NCBI RefSeq assembly: GCF_000702265.1
Contig: NZ_JNKZ01000007.1
Location: forward strand, 496,001-560,000
Length of the DNA stretch: 64,000 nucleotides
Origin: Butyrivibrio sp. NC2002
GTDB lineage: Bacteria; Bacillota; Clostridia; Lachnospirales; Lachnospiraceae
Reading direction: 5' to 3'
The notes beneath the pieces were generated by a model. The model saw nothing but the letters and a program-made list of their open reading frames with translations. It was not told the DNA's origin and searched no databases. This document shows, piece after piece, positions 42,104 to 50,305 of this stretch. Within the stretch, counting starts at the first letter, position 1; every line of letters starts with the position of its first letter. A program made the translations under genes and the position numbers.

Positions 42104-45022
42104 TGTATACATTGTTTCTTTCGGGCCAAGATACGAATTTCTAATTAGTGCTTTGGGATTCCAGAGCACTATTTTTTCTACAACAACAGCAGGATCTTTT
42201 GCAAATAGTTTGATAACATTCTTTCCTTTTTTCAGTTTGAGTTTGCATATCCCTATATGGATCTGATCAAGCACTCCCCTGCTCCAGCTCTTACTCATCC
42301 AGGGAATAAATCCTTCATCCGGAATAGTATTTAATATGACTGCTTTTCTATCATCTGCCTTTATGCCTATTTGCATTTTTCCTTTATAAGTAACAGGGTT
42401 TGAAGGTGATACATAAACCATGCAGGTATACTCGCCGTCCTCCTTAGCGGATATGTTGTATTTAAGTGCAGGTGCATCTTCTTCATTTTTAAAAGATAAA
42501 GTCTGCGGATAAAATTTTACTCCGCTCAAAGTCTTGCCGTAATCTTCTATCACTTTGAAGGATGCATCCTTCGAGGGAATATTCTCTGAAAAATGCACAG
42601 CTTCAATACTGATGCAGCCATCCTTTTCATAGAACATGCCTTTTTCTAATCTTAGATCACAAGCGTTTATCTCTACCTTTATTTCCACCATGGTGATACT
42701 TGTATCATTTTCCGATTCATCTGCAAGTGTTTCGCAGTCATCACCGAATATCGTAACCATGGCATCTTCCTCGCCGTTCCACTTATCAGATAGAACCCTT
42801 ATCACATACCTTTTTGTATCATCAAGATAAAGTGTTTCATTTTTGTCTATTTTAGTTCCGTCCTGCTCTTCAACGGATATATATTCAGCATCCCAGTTAA
42901 TCCTGTACTTTAGCTTTGCCTCTCCTGCGTTCGAAACATCTACCAGGTTTGCGCCGCCCGTTTCCATGTATACAGGCACTTTAAGTACATGTCTGTTCCA
43001 TCTGTTAGCATGCGTAAAATCCGGAGAATCCGTGCGGCTCACAAGGAGTCTTGAATCCTTTATAGGATAATAGATTTTGCACACAGGGTATCCCCATCTC
43101 TCCTCGTTCCAATGCTTAAAGCCTATATGAGCAACGGACTGCATATGATTCCACTTGCCATTATTTCTTGTATGATATTCATCTGTTAAAAGGCGCTCTT
43201 TGTCTATGCATTTCTTAACAAGATCCGCATATACATTTGCAAGCTTTTTGCCCTGCTCTGCATAGAAGTTGTTCATTCCTGCATATATCTGCATTCTGTT
43301 AATTTCTGCAACCGCATTTACTGGATAGTAAACAAGCTGATAAAAGCACTCTTCAAGTTCAGAACCCTTTATTTGCTTCTGAAGTTTTTCAGCGATATCT
43401 GTCATCTCATCAATTTCTGACAGGATAGTTTCCGCCTCATTTTCATTTACAGGATGATATGTTGCGGCATTAAGAGCTTCTGGTTTTTTCCTTCCGTTTA
43501 GCTTTACATATCCGGAAACTGCATCTGCAGCCTTTATTGAGAAGTCCTTTGCAAAGCCCAGTTTTTCAAAGAAAGAAACCGTATATTCTGCAGTTTTATT
43601 GATAGCAGTTGTTCCCCATTTATCAAAATCGTATGCAAGATCCATGAAATAGCTAAGTGGAAGCTCCTGATTTTTGATATCGCCCACGTTCACTATCCAT
43701 GCTGAGCGTATACCAAAGTCATAGCACATCGTTAGCTGATCCCACACTTTTGTAAGAGGTGATGAGTTTATCCAAAGATATGAAACAGGGCCTCCAAAAT
43801 AATCGAAATGATAATACATTCCAAAGCCGCCCGGATGCTTTCTCATCTCCTCGTCGGGAAGTGTTCTTACGTTTGCAAAATTGTCATCGCAGAGCATCAT
43901 GATGTCATCTTTTAAGACGTCCCAGTCCTTTAAGCCTTCAGTATTTTCATCTCCGAAGTAATAATCCTCGACCTCCTTGTAGATAGCAAGAAGCTGCGGA
44001 TGCCTTGACGGAGCATATTCACTTATGAGCTCCTTCTGCGCCATAATTGCCTTTTTAAGAACATCTATATTGTCCTTAAGTGTTGCGTCTGCGGGCATCA
44101 GGTGTGAATCATTCTCGCCGCGCATACCTATAGTAATGAGATTCTCAAAATCTTTATTTCTTATAAGCCCGTCTTTCCAAAATTCTGTAATTCCCTCGGC
44201 ATTAGACAAAAAGCTCCACTCCTTGCCGTACTGCGGATTAGTTTTATTAAGCGTCTGGAATTCCTGTCCCGATCTGCAGCATGGCTCATGGTGAGATGCT
44301 CCGACTACTATGCCCATCTCATTTGCAAGCCTTGCGTTTTCGATATTATCGAGTGTAAAATCAGACCTCCACATAGCAGGCCAGATATAATTTCCCTTAA
44401 GCCTTAAGATAAGCTCAAATATTTTCTCATAAAGCTCCGGCCCCGGTCGTACACTTCCATATTTTTCCTTTGCCCAGTTGCCAAAGCAGGGCTGCTCGTC
44501 ATTTATGAAAAGTCCTCTGTACCTTACAGACGGTTCCTTTGAAGTTACTTCCACATCATCGGTAAGGATGATCTCATCTTTGTGCTTTGGATTAGCGTCA
44601 GCAAAAAAATGCCACGGAGAAACACCTATCTTTTCAGATATAGCAAACATTCCGTAGATCGCGCCCCTTTTATCACTGCCCGCTATTACAAGAGCTTTTT
44701 GTCCATTGGCAAAAAAATCACTGACAGTAAATATCGTATAACACTCATTTTTCCCGCTGATATCTGAGAGCTTTTCCCTTACACGCAGGTACTTATCATC
44801 TGATGAAGATCTTAATTTTTCTATAAGATTGCTCTCTCCTTCTATTCCCACGATCACAGCATTTGCGGAGGCTTTACTTATATCTGAAATGACTTTAGCT
44901 TCCTGCCCTGTCACCTTCCTTATATCATCTGCAAAAATGCCTGTAACCTTGGATAATGTATCTGCAAGCTTCTCTTCAAGAACTATAGAAGCGGCCTTGC
45001 CATCTTTATATAACTCAAACAT
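42080..45022 (-). CDS. GH115 xylan alpha-1,2-glucuronidase
   Basis: A 980-residue glycoside hydrolase that removes glucuronic or 4-O-methylglucuronic acid side groups from xylan or its oligomers. GH115 landmarks include DEQPCFGNWAKEKYG, KGNYIWPAMW, ITIGMRGENDSHLM and GGFGMYYHFDYFGGPVSYLW with the following WDQLTMCYDFGIRSAWIVNVGDIK block. A C-terminal beta-rich accessory domain follows. No signal peptide is present from the chosen start, so it acts on imported oligosaccharides. The ATG at 45022 has GAGAGGG 6 nt upstream. A longer frame to 45082 would add a hydrophobic stretch encoded by an inverted repeat. The released acid would feed UxaC/UxuB/UxuA at 58.8-64 kb. Confidence 0.88.
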   Translation of the reverse strand: MFELYKDGKAASIVLEEKLADTLSKVTGIFADDIRKVTGQEAKVISDISKASANAVIVGIEGESNLIEKLRSSSDDKYLRVREKLSDISGKNECYTIFTVSDFFANGQKALVIAGSDKRGAIYGMFAISEKIGVSPWHFFADANPKHKDEIILTDDVEVTSKEPSVRYRGLFINDEQPCFGNWAKEKYGSVRPGPELYEKIFELILRLKGNYIWPAMWRSDFTLDNIENARLANEMGIVVGASHHEPCCRSGQEFQTLNKTNPQYGKEWSFLSNAEGITEFWKDGLIRNKDFENLITIGMRGENDSHLMPADATLKDNIDVLKKAIMAQKELISEYAPSRHPQLLAIYKEVEDYYFGDENTEGLKDWDVLKDDIMMLCDDNFANVRTLPDEEMRKHPGGFGMYYHFDYFGGPVSYLWINSSPLTKVWDQLTMCYDFGIRSAWIVNVGDIKNQELPLSYFMDLAYDFDKWGTTAINKTAEYTVSFFEKLGFAKDFSIKAADAVSGYVKLNGRKKPEALNAATYHPVNENEAETILSEIDEMTDIAEKLQKQIKGSELEECFYQLVYYPVNAVAEINRMQIYAGMNNFYAEQGKKLANVYADLVKKCIDKERLLTDEYHTRNNGKWNHMQSVAHIGFKHWNEERWGYPVCKIYYPIKDSRLLVSRTDSPDFTHANRWNRHVLKVPVYMETGGANLVDVSNAGEAKLKYRINWDAEYISVEEQDGTKIDKNETLYLDDTKRYVIRVLSDKWNGEEDAMVTIFGDDCETLADESENDTSITMVEIKVEINACDLRLEKGMFYEKDGCISIEAVHFSENIPSKDASFKVIEDYGKTLSGVKFYPQTLSFKNEEDAPALKYNISAKEDGEYTCMVYVSPSNPVTYKGKMQIGIKADDRKAVILNTIPDEGFIPWMSKSWSRGVLDQIHIGICKLKLKKGKNVIKLFAKDPAVVVEKIVLWNPKALIRNSYLGPKETMYTSNVFYNM

Positions 45023-45026
45023 TAAA

Positions 45027-45079
45027 ATCCCTCTCTTTAAAATTATTACCACTACCAATAATAATCTTAAGAGAGGGAT
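45027..45079 (-). promoter_or_regulatory. Hairpin overlapping the GH115 ribosome binding site
   Basis: Perfect 11-bp arms (ATCCCTCTCTT / AAGAGAGGGAT) place the AGAGAGGGA ribosome binding site of the GH115 gene inside a stem. The 31-nt loop contains a further short inverted repeat (TTATTATTGG and CCACTACCAATAAT regions). Folding would mask translation initiation. Confidence 0.5.
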
Positions 45080-45190
45080 CATGTCTTATTACTTTATGCT
45101 CTTTTTCTACCAAATATTTTCAATCTGCATAATCAATGCCACCATCATACAACTAGGCCCAGGTATTCGACCTGTGTATGATCCGGCTAA

Positions 45191-46468
45191 TTATTTCAAA
45201 GCCTGCTCGATGTCTGCGATAAGGTCATTCTTATCTTCGAGGCCGCATGAAATACGGATAAGTCCTGCGGGGATTCCTGCTGCATTTAACTGCTCATCAG
45301 ACATCTGTCTGTGAGTTGAAGTTGCAGGGTTAAGGCAGCATGTTCTTGCATCTGCTACATGAGTTTCGATAGCGCACAGCTTAAGCTTGCCCATGAATTC
45401 CTCAGCTGCTGCTCTTCCTCCCTTTATTTCGAAGGATACAACGCCGCATCCGCCATTGCCCATATATTTCATAGCTCTCTCGTAGTAAGGATCTGACTCA
45501 AGTCCGGGATAATTAACCTTAACAACCTTGGGATGCTTCTCAAGGAATTTAGCTACAGCAGTACCGTTCTCAACATGTCTCGGCATACGTACATGAAGTG
45601 ACTCAAGACCAAGATTTAAGTAGAATGCATGCTGAGGTGACTGGATACTTCCAAGGTCTCTCATAAGCTGTGATGTGCACTTTGTAATGAAAGCTCCTTC
45701 TTTTCCGAACTTCTCGGCATATACGATTCCGTGATAAGACTCGTCGGGAGTTGTAAGACCCGGGAACTTATCCTTGTGTGCCATCCAGTCAAATCTGCCT
45801 GAATCAACGATAGCACCGCCAACAGCAGCTCCGTGACCATCCATGTATTTTGTTGTTGAATGAGTAATGATATCAGCGCCCCATTCAATAGGTCTGCAGT
45901 TAACAGGTGTAGGGAATGTGTTATCAACGATAAGCGGTACATTGTGTGCATGTGCAGCCTTTGCAAATTTCTCAATGTCGAGAACTGTAAGCGCAGGATT
46001 TGCTATTGTCTCGCCAAATACTGCCTTAGTGTTTTCCTTAAAAGCTGCATTTAATTCTTCCTCTGTGCAGTCAGGTGAAATGAAGGTTGTCTCGATTCCC
46101 ATCTTTGCCATTGTTACAGACATAAGGTTAAATGTTCCGCCATATATAGAAGCTGAAGATACAATGTGATCTCCTGCCTCGCAGATGTTGAAAAGTGCAA
46201 AGAAGTTGGCAGCCTGGCCTGATGATGTAAGCATTGCTGCAGTACCGCCTTCAAGCTCTGCAATCTTGGCAGCGACATGATCGTTTGTAGGATTCTGAAG
46301 TCTCGTATAGAAATATCCGGATGCTTCAAGATCAAACAGCTTACCCATATCACTACTTGTGTCATACTTAAATGTAGTTGACTGAACTATCGGTATCTGT
46401 CTGGGTTCGCCGTTTCCGGGAGTATATCCTCCCTGCACGCATTTTGTATTGATAGAAAAATCGCTCAT
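45191..46468 (-). CDS. metY: O-acetylhomoserine aminocarboxypropyltransferase (sulfhydrylase)
   Basis: A PLP enzyme of the Cys/Met metabolism family, making homocysteine (or methionine from methanethiol) from O-acetylhomoserine. The 425 residues include the N-terminal TKCVQGGYTPGNGEPRQIPI typical of MetY, the YTRLQNPT motif, the SSGQAA loop, NTFPTP and the PLP Lys near 205 in HSTTKYMDGHG. The start at 46468 follows GAGGAG; the frame is open upstream to 46546 without support. Directly upstream is a ZIP transporter gene. CysK at 56.8 kb gives the cell a separate cysteine route. Confidence 0.92.
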   Translation of the reverse strand: MSDFSINTKCVQGGYTPGNGEPRQIPIVQSTTFKYDTSSDMGKLFDLEASGYFYTRLQNPTNDHVAAKIAELEGGTAAMLTSSGQAANFFALFNICEAGDHIVSSASIYGGTFNLMSVTMAKMGIETTFISPDCTEEELNAAFKENTKAVFGETIANPALTVLDIEKFAKAAHAHNVPLIVDNTFPTPVNCRPIEWGADIITHSTTKYMDGHGAAVGGAIVDSGRFDWMAHKDKFPGLTTPDESYHGIVYAEKFGKEGAFITKCTSQLMRDLGSIQSPQHAFYLNLGLESLHVRMPRHVENGTAVAKFLEKHPKVVKVNYPGLESDPYYERAMKYMGNGGCGVVSFEIKGGRAAAEEFMGKLKLCAIETHVADARTCCLNPATSTHRQMSDEQLNAAGIPAGLIRISCGLEDKNDLIADIEQALK

Positions 46469-46554
46469 TTTATTTCTCCTCTCAAATCTCTGTAATTTAG
46501 ACTTAGAAACTATTCTAATACAGTGCCTGATAATTTTACAACCCAAAAGAAGTT

Positions 46555-47337
46555 TTAGCCTAAAGCTACGTCAAGAGCCATCATAAGGGTAAAGCCCAGG
46601 GAAAACATGATTACTCCGATGTTTGAATGTTCACCTTCGGACATCTCGGGAATCAGTTCTTCTACTACAACATACATCATGGCGCCTGCTGCAAAGCTGA
46701 GCATATAGGGCATTCCGGGTACAAAGAAACCCGCAAAGAATATAGTCAGGAGTGCTCCTATCGGCTCTACCGCGCCTGATAACATTCCATCAAGGAATGC
46801 TCTAAAGCTTGTTTTTCCTTCAGCCTTAAGAGGCATTGATATTATTGCTCCCTCAGGGAAGTTCTGTATTGCTATACCAAGAGCAAGTGCAAGTGCTCCG
46901 CCTGCAGTGATCTGACTGTTGCCGGATAAAAATCCTGCATAGACAACGCCTACCGCCATTCCTTCCGGAATGTTATGAAGTGTGACAGCAAGAACCATCA
47001 TTGTTGATCTTGCAAGTCTGCTTCTTGGTCCCTCAGCCTTTTCTGCATTCATATGAAGATGAGGGATAACGCAGTCAAGGAATAGGAGGAATAATACGCC
47101 AACCCAAAATCCTACAGCCGCCGGAATAAACGAAAGCTTCCCCATTCCTTCTGACAGCTCCATCGCAGGAATTATAAGGCTCCAGATAGAGGCTGCCACC
47201 ATGACTCCCGCCGCAAATCCGGTAAGCGCTCTCTGAACCTGCCTGTTTAGCTGCTCTTTCATAAAAAATACGCAGGCAGAGCCAAGTGTTGTACCAAGAA
47301 AAGGAATCAAAAGTCCTTGTAAAACCGTTATTATCAT
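46555..47337 (-). CDS. ZIP-family divalent metal transporter
   Basis: A 260-residue membrane protein with eight helices and the GufA/ZupT-like pattern. The metal-binding helices carry LHNIPEGMAVGVVYAG and IQNFPEGAIISMPL, with conserved His, Asn and Glu. ZIP proteins import Zn(II), and related ones take Fe(II) or Mn(II). It starts 18 nt after a COG0523 GTPase gene and ends before metY. The GTPase neighbour suggests a metal-limitation unit, but no Zur-type operator was recognised. Confidence 0.88.
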   Translation of the reverse strand: MIITVLQGLLIPFLGTTLGSACVFFMKEQLNRQVQRALTGFAAGVMVAASIWSLIIPAMELSEGMGKLSFIPAAVGFWVGVLFLLFLDCVIPHLHMNAEKAEGPRSRLARSTMMVLAVTLHNIPEGMAVGVVYAGFLSGNSQITAGGALALALGIAIQNFPEGAIISMPLKAEGKTSFRAFLDGMLSGAVEPIGALLTIFFAGFFVPGMPYMLSFAAGAMMYVVVEELIPEMSEGEHSNIGVIMFSLGFTLMMALDVALG

Positions 47338-47355
47338 ATTTAATCCTTTCTCCTA

Positions 47356-48306
47356 TCACAGACTAACCTGTGTGCAATAATCCCTGAACATATCATTGAT
47401 AAGTTCCTTATTTAGGTCCTCACCTATAACAATAATTATATTGGTGCTACTCTTTACAGGCTGCATGGAAATTCCTTCACCCGTAGCATTTATCTCTATC
47501 TGCTCGTCATTACCTGTTTTGACAAATCCCTTAACTCTTATAATATGCCCGTATTTATCTTTGTTAAATAGTTCCTCTACTTTTCCCTTTAACAAGCTCT
47601 CGTCAATCTCCGGCTCAAAGTAGAAAAGAGAATTGTATTCATTATCAAGTTCAGGAAGCTTAACATAAGATGCTCTTTTATATCCGCTATTTTTTATTTC
47701 TTCAAACTCATCAGCAGTTATTTCACCAAAAGGCTTTTTTACCACGTCTTTTTCGTAGTCGAATCTTGATGTGCATCCAAACTGCTCCATCACGCCGTTA
47801 AGGAAGCTGACTGCCTGCTTAGGCTCTTTCTTATCAGTTTTACTTACAACTATCTTTCCAGACCATGCTGCCTCAGACATCAGGATATATCTTGATTTTT
47901 CGGATAATTCCTTATCTATTGTTGCATCAAGGATCGTGATAACGCTTCCTATCTCGTACCACCTATCAAGTGGCTCGTCATATAGAACATCAAAAAATTC
48001 ATCCACATCATAGATGCCTGACGGCTCAACGATAACCCTTGTAAAGCCGCTCATCCCCATGGAAATAAGCTTAGTCTTAAAGCGCCTCCTGTGCGCCTCT
48101 TTACCGTCTCCTCCTACGATCATTTCCAGATTGCAGTTATCAGACAAAAGGTCCTTAAGCATTACCATATCAACGTTAACAGCGCCGTAGTCATTCTCAA
48201 CTATGCAGACCTTTTCGCCTTTCGACATCAGGTATTGTGCATATTCTTTAATAAATGTTGTTTTACCGGATCCAAGAAACCCGGTAATAAGATCAATTTT
48301 AATCAA
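47356..48306 (-). CDS. COG0523 (CobW/YeiR-like) GTPase
   Basis: A 316-residue metallochaperone-type GTPase. Walker A is GFLGSGKTTFI (residues 9-19), the base-recognition motif is SKTD (VVSKTDKKEP), and the VEPSGIYDVDEF segment is characteristic. The CxCC metal-binding motif found in most COG0523 proteins is not there: the expected region reads NLEMIVGGDGKEAHRRRF. A CobW C-terminal domain follows. It is encoded 18 nt before a ZIP transporter, so a role in metal supply fits, although the missing Cys set it apart. The ATG has an upstream AAGGAAAGAG site. Confidence 0.85.
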   Translation of the reverse strand: MIKIDLITGFLGSGKTTFIKEYAQYLMSKGEKVCIVENDYGAVNVDMVMLKDLLSDNCNLEMIVGGDGKEAHRRRFKTKLISMGMSGFTRVIVEPSGIYDVDEFFDVLYDEPLDRWYEIGSVITILDATIDKELSEKSRYILMSEAAWSGKIVVSKTDKKEPKQAVSFLNGVMEQFGCTSRFDYEKDVVKKPFGEITADEFEEIKNSGYKRASYVKLPELDNEYNSLFYFEPEIDESLLKGKVEELFNKDKYGHIIRVKGFVKTGNDEQIEINATGEGISMQPVKSSTNIIIVIGEDLNKELINDMFRDYCTQVSL

Positions 48307-48360
48307 AACTCTTTCCTTTCCTACAGATAGTCATTTCAAAATCTCGTCCCTTTACTTTGA

Positions 48361-49059
48361 TCAAGGCAAAATAAGTTTTGGCTTAAAATCCAGAAAATCC
48401 CCTGAAACAAGGCTGTATTCAATGCCGTCAACCTTGCCAAGAAGACTGTCGTGGAATCTTTCTTTTCCGTGGCAGTGAGCATATACCACCTGCGATACGC
48501 CGTAGGCTTTTGCCATGTAAGTAAATCTGCTGTCTCTCTCCCCTAATTCCGTAGGCGGATAATGAAGGAACATTATGAATTTCTCATACCCTGCTTTCCT
48601 TGCTTCCTCAAAAGATACCTTTAGTCTTTTGGCCTCTCTCTCGATCAGCATGTCTGCATGTTCTCTGGTATCAAAGCCCTCGTAGCAATAACCCTTTGTT
48701 CCTACTATTGCATAATCCTTGTATGAATAAAAATTGTTCTGCAAAAAATAAAGCCTGTCCTTAAACATATCATTTAAGCGCTGCGTCTTTTTTGCATCCC
48801 AGAAATTGTCGTGGTTGCCGCGTACAAGTATCTTTCGTCCCGGAAGACTCTCTATAAATCTAAGGTCATACTCACACTCATCAAGATGCCTTCCCCAGCT
48901 GTGGTCTCCCACAAGTACAAGTGTATCTTCATCAGTCATAAGCTTTGCACAGTTCTTTTCAGTCTTTTTTTCATGATTCTTCCACACCTTCCCAAAGATA
49001 TCCATAGTTTTCTCTGACTGATAGGCAAGGTGCAGATCTCCAAGTGCATATAGTGCCAT
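48361..49059 (-). CDS. Calcineurin-like metallophosphoesterase
   Basis: A 232-residue cytoplasmic phosphoesterase. The metal motifs are ALGDLHLA near the N-terminus, LVLVGDHSWG, VRGNHDNFW, a FLHYPP His motif and AHCHGKERFHD. This is the usual GD-x(n)-GD-x(n)-GNHD-H-GHxH series, with AHCHG for GHxH. Substrate preference (protein, nucleotide or lipid phosphate) cannot be told. It is transcribed with the channel gene 18 nt upstream and precedes the GTPase gene by 54 nt. Confidence 0.85.
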   Translation of the reverse strand: MALYALGDLHLAYQSEKTMDIFGKVWKNHEKKTEKNCAKLMTDEDTLVLVGDHSWGRHLDECEYDLRFIESLPGRKILVRGNHDNFWDAKKTQRLNDMFKDRLYFLQNNFYSYKDYAIVGTKGYCYEGFDTREHADMLIEREAKRLKVSFEEARKAGYEKFIMFLHYPPTELGERDSRFTYMAKAYGVSQVVYAHCHGKERFHDSLLGKVDGIEYSLVSGDFLDFKPKLILP

Positions 49060-49077
49060 TTAAGATCCTCTATTGTT

Positions 49078-50283
49078 TTATACAGTTATTTCGACTTCAT
49101 CCTCGATATGGATTTTGGAAATGATAAGTATCAGATCGTCTGCTCGCAGCTTTACAGAGCCGGATGGAATAATTGTTTTATTTCCTCTTTTGATAGACAA
49201 AATATAGGTCTTCCTTGAAAAATCGAGATCCCTAATATAGCAGTTGCACCAGGGATGAGTGCTTGCAAGTCTTACCTCTTTGAGGTTCATAGGTACATCG
49301 TGTTGCATGACTTCGGCGCCTATTATGACGATATCATTTTCCTCAAGGAGCAATTTTCCGCTTGGGATAATGACTTCCCCCTGCCTCTCTACCATTCCTA
49401 TGATGATTCCTTTCGGAATATCCAGCTCCTTAATATGCTTTCCTACCCACTTATCATTTCTTGTAAGCCTTGTTTTGATAAATCTGATGTCAACATTGCT
49501 TGAGTAATCCCCAAGATTCTTGAGCCTTGTATACTGCTCGACGAATCCTGCGGAAATAATACCTGTAGGTATGGCTACCATTCCGACTCCAAGAAATGCC
49601 AGGATGATTCCCATTATTTTACCTAGCGTCGTGACAGGATATATGTCTCCGTAGCCTACCGTCAGAAGTGTCGACGCAGCCCACCATATTCCCGAAAAAG
49701 CATTGGCAAAAACTTCCGGCTGTGCTTCGTGCTCAAGAGAATACATGCACAGGCTCGATGCCAAAGTAAGTACAGAGATGATAAAAACAGATGACAAAAG
49801 CTGCTGCGCCTTGCTTTTTAAGACTTCAACTATTACATTCAGTGAATCATAATAAGCATTTATCCTGAAAAGCCTGAATATACGCGCAACCCTGAACATT
49901 CTGAAGGCTATTGCCCCCGTAGGAAAAAACACCGGCAGATAATACGGCAAAAAGCTCAATAGATCGATCACACCAAGGAGAGAGAAAACATAGGATAAAA
50001 CAGCCCGCAGTTCCGTTTTGTTAGGATACAGGCATTTAGCGGTCACCATTCGAAGCACATAATCAACAGCAAAAAAGAAGACCGTTATAGCTTCTATAAA
50101 GTCAAACAGTCCTCCGTATATCCGGTCAAGCTCTGCAAATGTAGACAAAAAAGCACTCAAAAGGTTAGCTATGAGTGCAATTGTTCCAAGTGCATCATAG
50201 CTAACACTTATAAAATCTCCAATATATCCGACAGAGACCATCTTGAATAGCTTCCGTCTTGTCTGTTCCCAATTTTGTTTCAT
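49078..50283 (-). CDS. Six-helix voltage-gated-type K+ channel with two TrkA-C domains
   Basis: A 401-residue channel. The S1-S6 domain occupies about 20-260, with a positively charged S4 (RMFRVARIFRLFR) and the selectivity filter TVGYGD near 207-212. The cytoplasmic C-terminus has two successive RCK_C/TrkA-C-like segments (about 275-345 and 345-401), each built around a V/I-IIPSG motif and a DD/DL-IVII strand. I see no RCK_N Rossmann domain, whose absence is unusual for a channel with TrkA-C domains. It is the first of two genes with the phosphoesterase (18-nt gap). Confidence 0.85.
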   Translation of the reverse strand: MKQNWEQTRRKLFKMVSVGYIGDFISVSYDALGTIALIANLLSAFLSTFAELDRIYGGLFDFIEAITVFFFAVDYVLRMVTAKCLYPNKTELRAVLSYVFSLLGVIDLLSFLPYYLPVFFPTGAIAFRMFRVARIFRLFRINAYYDSLNVIVEVLKSKAQQLLSSVFIISVLTLASSLCMYSLEHEAQPEVFANAFSGIWWAASTLLTVGYGDIYPVTTLGKIMGIILAFLGVGMVAIPTGIISAGFVEQYTRLKNLGDYSSNVDIRFIKTRLTRNDKWVGKHIKELDIPKGIIIGMVERQGEVIIPSGKLLLEENDIVIIGAEVMQHDVPMNLKEVRLASTHPWCNCYIRDLDFSRKTYILSIKRGNKTIIPSGSVKLRADDLILIISKIHIEDEVEITV

Positions 50284-50305
50284 ACTCTCCCCTTTTTACC
50301 CCATA

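Noticed and set aside
44829..45314. 161-codon plus-strand frame spanning the GH115 start and the metY end
   Set aside because: Most of it is antisense to two strong genes. The stretch in the gap has an ATG at 45081 but its ribosome binding site would be only 3 nt away and would lie inside the GH115 leader hairpin.
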